Shown here: piece after piece, positions 7,685 through 15,081 of the stretch | Layout of the letters: each line of letters opens with the position of its first letter | Position numbering within the stretch: the stretch's first letter is position 1 | Source: a virus | DNA length: 63,634 nt | Strand: one strand, 5' to 3' | IMG/VR virus record: IMGVR_UViG_3300030109_005543 | Span: 1-63,634 of that record | Position numbers and translations under genes: made by a program | Notes under the pieces: model-generated | What the model saw: only the letters and a program-made list of their open reading frames with translations | What the model was told of the DNA's origin: nothing | Databases searched by the model: none

Positions 7685-7996
7685 ATGATTAAATGGTTAA
7701 AAACTAGAATATCTAACAAGTTAAACAACTTCTCCAAAGACAAGCTGAAGGCTTTTCTGAAAAAGAATGGACTTGCTTTTGTCATTATCTTTGTTGGTTG
7801 GGAAATTGTTGAGGATGTTGTATTCCCAATTATATTCGGTGTCCTTGGCAACTATGTGCACCCAGCATTTTACGCTGGAATCCCTGCGTCTCTGATCCTA
7901 TGTTTTCACTGGCTTGCAATTCCAATTCTTTGGGGCCTGTGGGTAAAACTGACAAACAAGCCAGACACTTACGACAAACACGACTGTTGCGAATAA
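7685..7996 (+). CDS. Small two-span membrane protein
   Basis: 103 aa from the ATG at 7685; reading further upstream would cross the tmRNA-like RNA. A basic helix (residues 1-30) precedes hydrophobic segments at about 31-52 (LAFVIIFVGWEIVEDVVFPII, with two acidic residues) and 65-90 (AGIPASLILCFHWLAIPILWG). The tail is polar and ends in Cys-Cys-Glu. Size and topology would allow a holin-like role, but no holin family is recognised. First gene of an AT-rich cassette with the lipoprotein and secreted protease genes. Confidence 0.6.
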   Translation: MIKWLKTRISNKLNNFSKDKLKAFLKKNGLAFVIIFVGWEIVEDVVFPIIFGVLGNYVHPAFYAGIPASLILCFHWLAIPILWGLWVKLTNKPDTYDKHDCCE

Positions 7997-8011
7997 AAAT
8001 ATACTTTTTGC

Positions 8012-8040
8012 TTGCACTCTACAATTAATATTGTTATTAT
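8012..8040 (+). promoter_or_regulatory. Candidate sigma70-type promoter
   Basis: TTGCAC (8012-8017) and TATTAT (8035-8040) are separated by 17 bases, a good fit to a bacterial -35/-10 pair, in one of the few intergenic gaps (7997-8054). It would start transcription around 8047, a few bases before the GTG start of the lipoprotein gene, leaving little room for a leader. The region is AT-rich, so chance matches are likely enough to keep this moderate. Confidence 0.4.
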
Positions 8041-8054
8041 ATAATTAATATAAG

Positions 8055-8573
8055 GTGAATAAGATTGTAATTTGTTTATTGCTTCTACTTTGTTCCTGCT
8101 CTAATATAGGTGAAGAAGATATTAGAATAGAAGAGTATGGAGAGCAATATGCAATTATGGACTGCTGGTGGAGTAGGAATGAAGGTCCCAACACACTGGT
8201 CTTTTGGTGTGACAAGCAACTCGACACTCCACTGATATCCGGTTTTGTCAGCCTAGCTATTGAAAGAGATACTGAGGAAGAGCAATTCTTTTCTATCTGT
8301 GGAACAGATGTAATTCTTAATTCAGGATATGACCTGCATGATACTTTGATTGCCAGTCTTACTGATGATAATTATAACTGCTATAATCACTATGAAAATA
8401 ATATAGGTAATGAATTTGATTCCATATGGGATCCGGAAATCAATATTTTACAAATCATCTGGCGTCCACCAGATTCCACACATCAGGTTCTTACATTACA
8501 CATACCACCCTCAGAGGGAGATTCTGTAAGAGTTCTCGGTACCATCTATCACAAAATTGGCACATTTAACTAA
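8055..8573 (+). CDS. Phage-encoded lipoprotein
   Basis: 172 aa with a GTG start. The N-terminus MNKIVICLLLLLCSCSN is a short basic-hydrophobic signal with a lipobox ending at Cys15 (LCSC), so the mature protein would be lipid-anchored after signal peptidase II. The rest is acidic with several Cys and Trp residues and predicted beta-rich character (LVFWCDKQLD, ILQIIWRPPD). No family recognised. Exported phage lipoproteins often change the host envelope, for example in superinfection exclusion; here that is inference from the signal alone. A candidate promoter lies just upstream. Confidence 0.6.
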   Translation: MNKIVICLLLLLCSCSNIGEEDIRIEEYGEQYAIMDCWWSRNEGPNTLVFWCDKQLDTPLISGFVSLAIERDTEEEQFFSICGTDVILNSGYDLHDTLIASLTDDNYNCYNHYENNIGNEFDSIWDPEINILQIIWRPPDSTHQVLTLHIPPSEGDSVRVLGTIYHKIGTFN

Positions 8574-8581
8574 GTATAAGT

Positions 8582-9166
8582 GTGAGTGATAATGTTAAAA
8601 TAATCCTTGGAGCACTTCTGTATGTCGTGTGCTTTGGTATGTCTGTTGTCTTGTTGGCCACCCCAGCCGATGCCAGCGACGTTCAAAGCAACTATGATAG
8701 AATTCCTCTTATTCATAACACTCCACCTCAAGTAGCGACTTGGGCCCTCACTCCTACAGTTATAGTCTGTGAGCATGCTCCTGTGAACCAAAGACAGATT
8801 ATTAAAGCAGTCAATTTCTGGAAACGTTTGGGATATAAATTCTACTCCACCCAATATAAACATGATCCCATGAATAAGTGCCTTATGGATGAGCCAATTG
8901 GTTATATTATTATTCATATGGTAACATCTGGTGTTCCAATGGAGGAAAAAGCACTCGCTCAAACACATTTCTATGTTGATAATCTTACAAACAAAATTTC
9001 GTATGCAAAAATATATATGAGATCAGATGTAAGAGAGACAGTCTTAGAGCATGAATTAGGTCATGCCCTAGGGTTCCTTCATTTCAACAAAATTAATCAT
9101 CTAATGAATGAAAAGTGGATGATGGGTGGCTGGGACACAGAAGGTCTCGAACAGCGCGCCCGCTAG
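8582..9166 (+). CDS. Secreted metzincin-like zinc protease
   Basis: 194 aa, GTG start eight bases after the lipoprotein stop. A hydrophobic signal segment at about 7-27 ends ATPADASDV, consistent with signal peptidase cleavage after ADA. The zinc site HELGHALGFLH (157-167) is the full HExxHxxGxxH metzincin consensus, and HLMNE places Met175 as the Met-turn eight residues later, as in matrixins. The domain is minimal in length. Expected to act in the periplasm or outside the cell; whether it attacks host surface proteins, helps release, or is on the virion is not known. Similar proteins occur in marine phage genomes. Confidence 0.7.
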   Translation: MSDNVKIILGALLYVVCFGMSVVLLATPADASDVQSNYDRIPLIHNTPPQVATWALTPTVIVCEHAPVNQRQIIKAVNFWKRLGYKFYSTQYKHDPMNKCLMDEPIGYIIIHMVTSGVPMEEKALAQTHFYVDNLTNKISYAKIYMRSDVRETVLEHELGHALGFLHFNKINHLMNEKWMMGGWDTEGLEQRAR

Positions 9167-9182
9167 CGGTTAAGGTAAACCG
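9167..9182 (+). other. Short hairpin after the metzincin gene
   Basis: CGGTT (9167-9171) and AACCG (9178-9182) can form a five-pair stem with a six-base loop, directly after the stop codon. There is no T-run, so it is not a standard intrinsic terminator; it is followed by CTATTTATAATATAAA (9186 on), a possible promoter element for the next gene. Confidence 0.25.
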
Positions 9183-9218
9183 TTACTATTTATAATATAA
9201 ACTCGGAGAGATACAGGT

Positions 9219-9407
9219 ATGTCAGATCAAGACGATAGAAAACTTCCATCATTTTTAAAAACTGTTTATCTCTCAAACAGAGAAATTCGCCTTATTCTTG
9301 CGGGCCTGTATTCTTTGAATATGTCCAAGGAAGAGGTTGAAGGTACTTTGTGGAAAAAGCTTTTGTTTGAGAAGCTCCATAAAAAGACAAGAAGAAAGAA
9401 AAACTAG
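9219..9407 (+). CDS. Hypothetical small basic protein
   Basis: 62 aa, preceded by CTCGGAGAGA. Polar start, a helical middle (NREIRLILAGLYSLNMSKEEV) and a Lys/Arg-rich C-terminus (KLHKKTRRKKN). Its last base is shared with the next GTG start. No family recognised. The basic tail would suit RNA or DNA contact. Confidence 0.5.
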   Translation: MSDQDDRKLPSFLKTVYLSNREIRLILAGLYSLNMSKEEVEGTLWKKLLFEKLHKKTRRKKN

Positions 9408-9697
9408 TGGCCAAATTCAGAAAGGACAAGATGTCCAAAAAGGAAGAAAGTGCTTTGCTTCTCAAGGCCATATCTGAGTTTGGTGATAGGGCATTGTATG
9501 AGATTAAAAATGGTACAATTGGAAAAACTCTTTACGCACATGCAGATAGCAAAGATGATGCACATGTGATAAGAGAGTTGATGCCACTAAAGTGGAACAA
9601 CCTGTACTGCATCGTACTCTATGATTCAGATCCGGAACCCGAATATGATGATGAGTTCGAAGAGTGGCACGATCCGACTCTGTACGATCCGTATTAA
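9407..9697 (+). CDS. Hypothetical protein, acidic C-terminus
   Basis: 96 aa from a GTG that overlaps the previous stop (TAGTG); an ATG at 9431 preceded by AAAGGA would give 88 aa and cannot be excluded. The N-terminal half is helical and basic; the C-terminus is rich in Asp, Glu and Tyr (EPEYDDEFEEWHDPTLYDPY). No recognised family. Confidence 0.5.
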   Translation: MAKFRKDKMSKKEESALLLKAISEFGDRALYEIKNGTIGKTLYAHADSKDDAHVIRELMPLKWNNLYCIVLYDSDPEPEYDDEFEEWHDPTLYDPY

Positions 9698-9700
9698 ATC

Positions 9701-10305
9701 ATGATAACAGCAATTGGCGACGTAATGAGAGAGTGCTACAAGCGCGGTTGGATAACCACCCGTGATGGCAACTGTTCGCTTAGGAGAACAGCTGACTCAA
9801 AAATCTATATCACCCCATCCGGAGTGCGCAAGACCCTCATTCATCCAGAATTTGTGGAATGCTTGCAAGTATCCGATGGAAAGGTGATATTGAAGGAGGG
9901 TGAAAATCCTTCCGGAGAATTGGAAATGCACTGGCAACTCCTAAGAGACGCCGCGAAGACTCGCTGCGTACTGCATGTTCACTCTACAAATATCGTGGCT
10001 GCGATGTATGCCGGCTGGGACCTCAAGAGCATGGCATTGCAATTCCCAGAGATTTATAGATACACCAAAGTGGGACCTAATGTTCCGGTACTCCCTGCCA
10101 TCTCGCAGGCTCTTGCTGACGAAACCTCAAGAGCCTTGGGTTTAAAGGACGGAAAGATCCAGTATGATGTGGTTGGCCAAGGCAATCACGGAGTTTGTTC
10201 CGTTGGTCAAAATCCCTGGGATGCTTTCGAGCATGTCGAAAGACTAGAACATATTTGTCAAATAGTATTGAATTCTGGTGTCAGACCTAGTATAATAAAC
10301 ACAAT

Positions 10306-10315
<10 letters not shown>
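9701..10315 (+). CDS. Class II aldolase/adducin-family protein
   Basis: 204 aa. Family landmarks are in order: GNCSLR near residue 24, SGELEMHW with Glu73 (the position of the catalytic Glu in fuculose-phosphate aldolase), LHVHST giving His92 and His94, and GNHGV giving His163 as third zinc ligand. It could be a sugar-phosphate aldolase, an epimerase or a methylthioribulose-phosphate dehydratase; the sequence does not decide. It stands alone among phage genes, not in a sugar operon, though the phage makes modified sugars elsewhere. Its last ten bases overlap the 5' end of tRNA-Thr. Confidence 0.75.
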
Positions 10316-10381
<66 letters not shown>

Positions 10382-10393
10382 TAAGGACATTAT

Positions 10394-10801
10394 ATGAGAG
10401 AGTGGAGCAACAAGGCACTATTAAAGACATTACCCAATCCCAGCGGTGATGGATATGAAATTAATATTAAGAACCCCGAGGTCACGTTTATAGGTGTAAA
10501 AGATCAACCTGATTTTGCCACAGTGTGGATCGTCTTTTATCCTAAAGACACTATTATAGAACTGAAATCGTTGAAGAAATATTTTCAGGACTTCAGAAAT
10601 CGTTTGCTTTCTTACGAGCGTTTAATTAACGTGGTCTATGATGATCTCATGAAAGTATATGAGCCCCATCGTTTGCGACTTGAAATGGACTTCAACCCGC
10701 GCGGCGGCCTCTCGTCAAAACTTTCTATTGATTCAGATTGGTCGATTCGTGGTGGTGAAGAGAAGTTTGCAGATTGGGCTGGAAAGGATCACCGATGGTA
10801 G
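10394..10801 (+). CDS. QueF-like T-fold protein lacking the catalytic cysteine
   Basis: 135 aa. It follows 7-cyano-7-deazaguanine reductase (QueF) through its core: QPDFATVWI with Asp40, then ELKSLKKYF (56-64) equal to the NADPH-site motif E(S)KSxK, SYE with a substrate-type Glu, and the NPRGG end. QueF needs a Cys about seven residues before the QPDF Asp; here that site reads F-I-G (32-34), and the protein has no Cys at all. It therefore should not form the thioimide intermediate. It may bind a deazaguanine or have a new role. No other queuosine or deazaguanine gene is in the window. Follows tRNA-Thr by 12 bases. Confidence 0.75.
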   Translation: MREWSNKALLKTLPNPSGDGYEINIKNPEVTFIGVKDQPDFATVWIVFYPKDTIIELKSLKKYFQDFRNRLLSYERLINVVYDDLMKVYEPHRLRLEMDFNPRGGLSSKLSIDSDWSIRGGEEKFADWAGKDHRW

Positions 10802-11037
10802 AGAAGCAAGATTTAGAGGTATTGGAAGAGGCAGTGGCTGGAGTCTATTTGCGCCAGGCCGAATGTAGGATTGACCCAATTGTTGGACGAACCTATTATA
10901 CTTATTTAAGAGAAGACAAGACATCTTTCATTAGTGTTGTAGAACCAGAATACTGGGACTACAATAGATTTCCCATTAAGTTTGTCTGCAAAGCTACTTA
11001 TAATGAAAGCGGGTGGCGAGAGTTACCTGTAGAGTAA
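10795..11037 (+). CDS. Conserved small phage protein
   Basis: 80 aa from the ATG at 10795, which has GGAAAGGA a few bases upstream and overlaps the QueF-like gene by seven bases. Sequence begins MVEKQDLEVLEEAVAGVYLR; a beta-rich part follows (GRTYYTYLREDKTSFISVVE, YWDYNRFPIKFVCKA). The layout suggests a small mixed alpha/beta domain. I do not recognise a function. Its position between the QueF-like gene and the tRNA cluster gives no clear hint. Confidence 0.55.
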   Translation: MVEKQDLEVLEEAVAGVYLRQAECRIDPIVGRTYYTYLREDKTSFISVVEPEYWDYNRFPIKFVCKATYNESGWRELPVE

Positions 11038-11048
11038 TAAAACGGTAT

Positions 11049-11124
11049 GGGGATGTAGCTCAGTTGGGAGAGCAGTTGCCTTGCACGCATCAGGCCGCAG
11101 GTTCGACTCCTGTCATCTCCACCA
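11049..11124 (+). tRNA. tRNA-Ala (TGC)
   Basis: 76 nt with encoded CCA. Acceptor GGGGATG pairs with CATCTCC including the G3-U70 pair that marks alanine tRNAs. D-arm GCTC/GAGC; anticodon stem GTTGC/GCATC with loop CTTGCAC (11080-11086), anticodon TGC; T-loop GTTCGACTC. First of three tRNAs separated by four or five bases. Confidence 0.95.
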
Positions 11125-11129
11125 TTTTA

Positions 11130-11205
11130 GGGCGGTTAGCTCAGCTGGGAGAGCGTCTCGTTTACACCGAGAGGGTCGGGGGTTCGAGCCCCTCACCGCC
11201 CACCA
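11130..11205 (+). tRNA. tRNA-Val (TAC)
   Basis: 76 nt with encoded CCA. Acceptor GGGCGGT pairs with ACCGCCC; D-arm GCTC/GAGC; anticodon stem TCTCG/CGAGA with loop TTTACAC (11161-11167), anticodon TAC; T-loop GTTCGAGCC. Five bases after tRNA-Ala. Confidence 0.95.
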
Positions 11206-11209
11206 TAAT

Positions 11210-11287
11210 CGGAGTATGGCGCAGTCTGGCTAGCGCACCTGCTTTGGGAGCAGGGGGTCGTAGGTTCGAATCCTACTACTCCGACCA
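11210..11287 (+). tRNA. tRNA-Pro (TGG)
   Basis: 78 nt with encoded CCA. Acceptor CGGAGTA pairs with TACTCCG; anticodon stem CCTGC/GCAGG with loop TTTGGGA, anticodon TGG; T-loop GTTCGAATC. Starts with C1, as is usual for bacterial tRNA-Pro. Four bases after tRNA-Val. Confidence 0.95.
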
Positions 11288-11312
11288 TTACTCTTCAACA
11301 TTAGGTACACTT

Positions 11313-11492
11313 ATGGATAAAACAACCCGTCGCCGCATCACCGACCTACAGAAAAAGAATGCAGACCTCCGCGCCCTTGTGGACACACTACAGATCGCCC
11401 TGAAGCGAGCACACAACGTCTTAGAGAACACGGACGACTATGACTATGTATTCGCTCAATCAGCCCGCTGGGCGATGAGTGAAAAACTTTAA
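11313..11492 (+). CDS. Hypothetical small helical protein
   Basis: 59 aa from the ATG at 11313, the first Met after the tRNA cluster. The frame is open further upstream across all three tRNAs, but that extension is the usual translation artefact of tRNA genes. Basic N-terminus (MDKTTRRRITDLQKKN) leads into a long helix (LRALVDTLQIALKRAHNVLE). No family recognised. Confidence 0.5.
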   Translation: MDKTTRRRITDLQKKNADLRALVDTLQIALKRAHNVLENTDDYDYVFAQSARWAMSEKL

Positions 11493-11513
11493 TGCATTAA
11501 GCCTATTTAATAC

Positions 11514-12305
11514 ATGAGCAATACAGTATTATTATGTGCCCCCATTCACTTTGATGTGATTTACTCTATCAACCCTTGGATGGTTGGTGAGCCAGTTAAC
11601 AGCGCCGTCGCCCTTGAGCAGTGGTTTCGTCTTAAAGATACCCTTGAAGAGTGGGGTGTTAGTGTAAAGCTCATAGGACAAGTGGGTAATCTACCAGACA
11701 TGGTGTTTACCGCCAATGCTGGTACAGTTCGTGGCAATAAAGTAGTTTTAAGCAATTTTAGGTTCCCTGAAAGACAGCCCGAAACAGATGTATATGAGAA
11801 CTGGTTTAAGGAAGAGGGGTATGAAACCTACCGATTGCCAAAGAAGTATAACTTCGAAGGCTGTGGAGACACTGTAATCTCCGGAGATAAGATGTATGCA
11901 GGGTATGGTGTCCGCTCTGACCTTGGCGGGATTCGAAGAGCGGCCAAGATTCTCGACCTGGAACTGATCCCTTTGAAGTTGAGTCACAATAGTTTCTATC
12001 ATCTGGACACCTGCTTCTGTTTATTGAACAATCAGTGTGCCATGTATTATCCCGGAGCCTTTACACCTTCTGCACTGAAGAAATTACGCAAACATATTCC
12101 AGATCTGATTCCGTTAGATGTTCATGATGCAGCTCATTTCGCAGCAAATTCAGTAGTTTATCAAGAAAATAGAGTCCTCATGCCAGCTGGCCCACAGAAG
12201 ATCGTCGAGGAGCTGGACATCAGAGGCGTTGAAGTTACACACATCAATACAAGCGAGTTCCTAAAGTCCGGCGGCTCGCTACAATGTATGACACTATGGA
12301 TATAA
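11514..12305 (+). CDS. Arginine-modifying hydrolase (DDAH/amidinotransferase superfamily)
   Basis: 263 aa, close to the size of dimethylarginine dimethylaminohydrolases. Superfamily landmarks: PDMVFTANAG, FEGCGD (acidic active-site residue), YHLDTCF with His163, and a C-terminal GGSLQCMTLWI with Cys258 as nucleophile. The guanidino-group modifying fold uses this Cys/His/acid set to release citrulline or transfer an amidino group. Closest by feel to DDAH and bacterial relatives; arginine deiminase and glycine amidinotransferase are longer. It would change the arginine or methylarginine pool in the infected cell. A CTATTTA motif lies 11 bases before the start. Confidence 0.75.
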   Translation: MSNTVLLCAPIHFDVIYSINPWMVGEPVNSAVALEQWFRLKDTLEEWGVSVKLIGQVGNLPDMVFTANAGTVRGNKVVLSNFRFPERQPETDVYENWFKEEGYETYRLPKKYNFEGCGDTVISGDKMYAGYGVRSDLGGIRRAAKILDLELIPLKLSHNSFYHLDTCFCLLNNQCAMYYPGAFTPSALKKLRKHIPDLIPLDVHDAAHFAANSVVYQENRVLMPAGPQKIVEELDIRGVEVTHINTSEFLKSGGSLQCMTLWI

Positions 12306-12634
12306 CACCTTACTGCTACAACGCGTTGATTACGAAGGTTTATGATGGTGACACTGTAACAGCCCTCGTTGATTTAGGCTTTAAGATCAAGACCACAATA
12401 AAAGTTAGATTAGCCGGGATCAACGCACCGGAAGTCCGCGGCAAGAGCAGGCCTGAAGGATTGAAGACCAGAGATTTCCTTAGAGATCTTATCCTAGATC
12501 AAGAGGTCATAATTCAGACACAAAAAGATAAAAAAGGTAAATATGGTCGTTATATTGGTGTAATATATCTGAAAGACAAGAATGTTAACGAACTATTAGT
12601 AGAAAAGAAGTTAGCAGTAAAGAAAGAATATTAG
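12284..12634 (+). CDS. Thermonuclease-like (SNase domain) nuclease
   Basis: 116 aa; the ATG at 12284 overlaps the previous gene by 22 bases and an ATG at 12296 would lose four residues. SNase signatures: KVYDGDTVTALVD with Asp21/Asp23, KVRLAGINAPE with Arg42 and Glu50, and GKYGRYIG with Arg89, matching the calcium site and catalytic Arg-Glu-Arg of staphylococcal nuclease. The domain is complete and has no signal peptide, so it would act in the cytoplasm, where host DNA or RNA breakdown is a plausible role. The last base of its TAG stop is the first base of tRNA-Gly. Confidence 0.85.
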   Translation: MYDTMDITPYCYNALITKVYDGDTVTALVDLGFKIKTTIKVRLAGINAPEVRGKSRPEGLKTRDFLRDLILDQEVIIQTQKDKKGKYGRYIGVIYLKDKNVNELLVEKKLAVKKEY

Positions 12635-12708
12635 CGGGTGTAGCTCAGTGGTAGAGCATCGCCTTGCCAAGGCGAGGGTCGTGAGTTCGAATCTCATCAC
12701 CCGCTCCA
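12634..12708 (+). tRNA. tRNA-Gly (GCC)
   Basis: 75 nt with encoded CCA. Acceptor GCGGGTG pairs with CACCCGC, discriminator T, D-arm GCTC/GAGC, anticodon stem TCGCC/GGCGA with loop TTGCCAA, anticodon GCC; T-loop GTTCGAATC. Begins on the last base of the nuclease stop codon. Confidence 0.95.
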
Positions 12709-12724
12709 AATAAGGGAGAGTTAG

Positions 12725-12958
12725 ATGAGAAACCAGATGGCAGAAAGACTGGTCAGAGCTAGTCTTGCAAAATTTGAGGCTGACAGACAAGAGGCGATTA
12801 CGGTAATTGAATTATATCTAAATAATCCAGTTGGCGTACCTGAGCATTCGTCGATAGTCAATGAATTAACAACAGCAATCACAAGATTGGCCGACGCCGA
12901 AGAAGCGATTGCCGCAATAGAAAGAAACTTTATTGGAGCAGAAGAAAATGATGAGTAG
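12725..12958 (+). CDS. Hypothetical small helical protein
   Basis: 77 aa, preceded by GGGAGAG. Two predicted helices (MAERLVRASLAKFEADRQEA, then IVNELTTAITRLADAEEAIA) joined by a NNPVGVPEHSS loop, forming a likely helical hairpin. Overlaps the next gene by about 11 bases. Function unknown. Confidence 0.5.
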   Translation: MRNQMAERLVRASLAKFEADRQEAITVIELYLNNPVGVPEHSSIVNELTTAITRLADAEEAIAAIERNFIGAEENDE

Positions 12959-13469
12959 CGAAAAGCCTAGATCCACACCATATACAACCGTTTGTGTGTC
13001 TGGAGGATTTGACCCGGTACATATCGGTCACCTCCGCATGATTCAAGACGCTGCAAAATACGGTCACGTTATTGTAATTGTAAATTCAGATGATTGGCTG
13101 ATGAGAAAGAAGGGTTATATTTTTATGCCTTTCGAAGAGCGTTGTGAAATCCTGGAAGGCTTCAGTGCCACTGGTGAGACTACATTTGTTGATGACTCAG
13201 ACAACACAGTATGTGAGGCACTGCGACGACTCCAGCCCGATTATTTTGCCAATGGCGGAGATAGAAAGACCGACAATACTCCAGAGATGGATGTATGCGA
13301 AGAATTAGGAATTCAGTTGTTATGGGGTGTCGGCGGAGGAAAAATTCAAAGCTCTTCTACGCTTGTGGAAGATGCTGGAATGGTCGATAATGACTCAGCT
13401 GATATTATTAAACCGGACCGGGTTGAGGTTATACAATGTTCTCGCACCAAAAAGCCAGGAGAGAATTAA
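12948..13469 (+). CDS. Cytidylyltransferase-family nucleotidyltransferase (heptose-phosphate or glycerol-phosphate type)
   Basis: 173 aa from the ATG at 12948 (GGAG nine bases upstream; a TTG at 12933 is also in frame). GGFDPVHIGH at 19-28 is the HxGH nucleotide-binding motif, followed by IVIVNSDDWLMRKKG, PFEERCEILEG, ANGGDRK and a C-terminal SSSTLVED. This order fits the RfaE2/HldE adenylyltransferase domain and glycerol-3-phosphate cytidylyltransferase group. Because a sedoheptulose-phosphate-isomerase-like gene lies at 22861, a nucleotide-heptose role is attractive, but the sugar is not proven. Confidence 0.75.
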   Translation: MMSSEKPRSTPYTTVCVSGGFDPVHIGHLRMIQDAAKYGHVIVIVNSDDWLMRKKGYIFMPFEERCEILEGFSATGETTFVDDSDNTVCEALRRLQPDYFANGGDRKTDNTPEMDVCEELGIQLLWGVGGGKIQSSSTLVEDAGMVDNDSADIIKPDRVEVIQCSRTKKPGEN

Positions 13470-13505
13470 TATAGACAACCTATTTACATTACAGATAGGG
13501 TCGCT

Positions 13506-14825
13506 ATGAGCCGTAAAAAAATATATGTGTTAGACACGAGCGTATATCTAACAAACGCAGACGCAATATACGCTTTTAAGAATAATGATATTTATGTTCC
13601 CCTCAAGGTATTTGAGGAGATAGATAAACATAAGAAGCGTCAAGATCTTGTGGGCGCCCAAGCAAGAAAGATTATCCGTATCTGGGATGAACTTCGAGTC
13701 AAGGGCTGTCTTAAGAAAGGTGTCAGGATCCGTAAAGGTCTCGGGATTCTTCAGTCTGTTTCAGCTGCTGATATAGATCCTGATGACCTTCCGACAGATC
13801 TAGATATAAAGATCCCGGACCATCTGATTATTGCAACTGCTAGAGCAGTCGCAAGAGAAACAGATCGTCAAGTTATTCTTGTCTCGCGGGATATTAACAT
13901 GCGCGTCATTGCAGATGCAATTGGCCTGCCGTGTGAAGACTTCCAGAACCAACAGATAGTTGGCAACAGCGAGGAGATCTTTAAGGGATACTCTGAAGTC
14001 CTGGTTGATGATGAGGTCATTGATCAGTTCTATGAGAAAAAAGAAGTTTATCTTGAGAGCAAGAATCTTAGGACAAATGAGTATGTCATGCTGATCTCTA
14101 ATGCAAACGAGAAAAAGACAGCACTCGGAAGATTTATTAACGAGAACACACCGCTTAGACAGCTGCACAAAGACCGTCGTGGTGTTTGGGGCATTCGCGC
14201 TCGCAATAAGGAGCAGTCATTCTTGCTTGACGCTCTGATGGATCCTGACATCGAAGTTCTCACTGTGATCGGCAAAGCTGGTAGTGGTAAGACGCTCTGT
14301 GCCATCGCTGCAGGGCTTGCACAGACCTTGGACGATACATCGGCCGACTACAACCGCATAATCGTTTCTCGGCCCGTACAGCCGCTTGGAAAGGATATTG
14401 GCTTTTTGCCTGGAACCATGGAGGAGAAGATGTCCCCCTGGTTGATGCCTATTCAAGATAACCTGCAAACCCTTATGGGCAATGATAAAATGACCCTTGA
14501 TATTTACATGGAAAAGGGTACAATAGAGATTGAAGCTATTACTTATATTCGTGGTCGCTCGATCGGAAATGCTTTTATTATTATTGATGAAGCACAAAAC
14601 TTGACAACTCACGAATTAAAGACTATAATAACAAGAGTTGGTGAAGGAACAAAGATTATTTTGACTGGTGACGTAGAGCAGATTGATAACGTCTATATAG
14701 ATGCTACAACAAACGGATTGACCCATGCGGTTGAAAAGTTTAAGGATTTTGAACTCGCTGCACACGTTACACTCCTTAAGGGAGAACGATCAAGGGTCGC
14801 TTCGTTCGCCGCAGAAAATTTGTGA
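13506..14825 (+). CDS. phoH: PhoH-like ATPase with N-terminal PIN domain
   Basis: 439 aa. Residues 1-150 form a PIN-type nuclease domain (VLDTSVYLT with the first Asp, VFEEIDKHK, LVSRDINMR). The C-terminal half is a PhoH ATPase: Walker A GKAGSGKT at 256-263, Walker B FIIIDEAQN with Asp361-Glu362, and ILTGDVEQID. This PIN-PhoH fusion (PhoH2 type) is linked in bacteria to RNA unwinding and cleavage. PhoH genes are widespread in marine phages, though their role in infection is unsettled. A CTATTTA motif lies 26 bases before the start. Confidence 0.9.
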   Translation: MSRKKIYVLDTSVYLTNADAIYAFKNNDIYVPLKVFEEIDKHKKRQDLVGAQARKIIRIWDELRVKGCLKKGVRIRKGLGILQSVSAADIDPDDLPTDLDIKIPDHLIIATARAVARETDRQVILVSRDINMRVIADAIGLPCEDFQNQQIVGNSEEIFKGYSEVLVDDEVIDQFYEKKEVYLESKNLRTNEYVMLISNANEKKTALGRFINENTPLRQLHKDRRGVWGIRARNKEQSFLLDALMDPDIEVLTVIGKAGSGKTLCAIAAGLAQTLDDTSADYNRIIVSRPVQPLGKDIGFLPGTMEEKMSPWLMPIQDNLQTLMGNDKMTLDIYMEKGTIEIEAITYIRGRSIGNAFIIIDEAQNLTTHELKTIITRVGEGTKIILTGDVEQIDNVYIDATTNGLTHAVEKFKDFELAAHVTLLKGERSRVASFAAENL

Positions 14826-14832
14826 GAATAAA

Positions 14833-15081
14833 ATGGAATATACTGATACTGTAAGAACCGGAGTGATCACTTCGAATACCGGCCTTAAGGAGCTGGTGGT
14901 TAACTACATCGGGGAACGCCTCGCCGCCGATGAGGATATAACAGTCGATATGGCTGTTGAGGTATTCGCTGCAGAGTTCCCGGACTTCCTGCTCGCCATC
15001 GCAGAAGAAAACTTCCTTCGTGGATATGAGCAGGCCTTGACAGATGTTGAGGCTGTAGAGAACAAGAATAATAATGTTTAG
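14833..15081 (+). CDS. Hypothetical small acidic protein
   Basis: 82 aa from the ATG at 14833, eight bases after the phoH stop; the open frame runs further upstream inside phoH but without support. Two or three helices (LKELVVNYIGERLAADEDI, VDMAVEVFAAEFPDFLLAIA, LRGYEQALTDVEAVE). Overlaps the next gene by eight bases, so the two are probably translationally coupled. Function unknown. Confidence 0.5.
   Translation: MEYTDTVRTGVITSNTGLKELVVNYIGERLAADEDITVDMAVEVFAAEFPDFLLAIAEENFLRGYEQALTDVEAVENKNNNV

Noticed and set aside
9167-9182. Hairpin after the metzincin gene as an intrinsic terminator
   Set aside because: Only five pairs and no T-run follow; kept as a weak structural note only.
9187-9194. 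TATTTATA, whose reverse complement is the T4 late promoter TATAAATA
   Set aside because: It would drive transcription leftward, where no minus-strand gene exists; likely chance in AT-rich DNA.
11013-11312. Open frame running through tRNA-Ala, -Val and -Pro into the 59-residue gene
   Set aside because: The translation (GDVAQLGEQ, RLAQLGERL) is the well-known artefact of reading tRNA genes; the cloverleaves are complete, and a Met codon follows the cluster.
14725-14832. Upstream extension of the 82-residue gene into phoH
   Set aside because: It overlaps the end of the well-supported PhoH gene in another frame; the ATG at 14833 follows the phoH stop directly.
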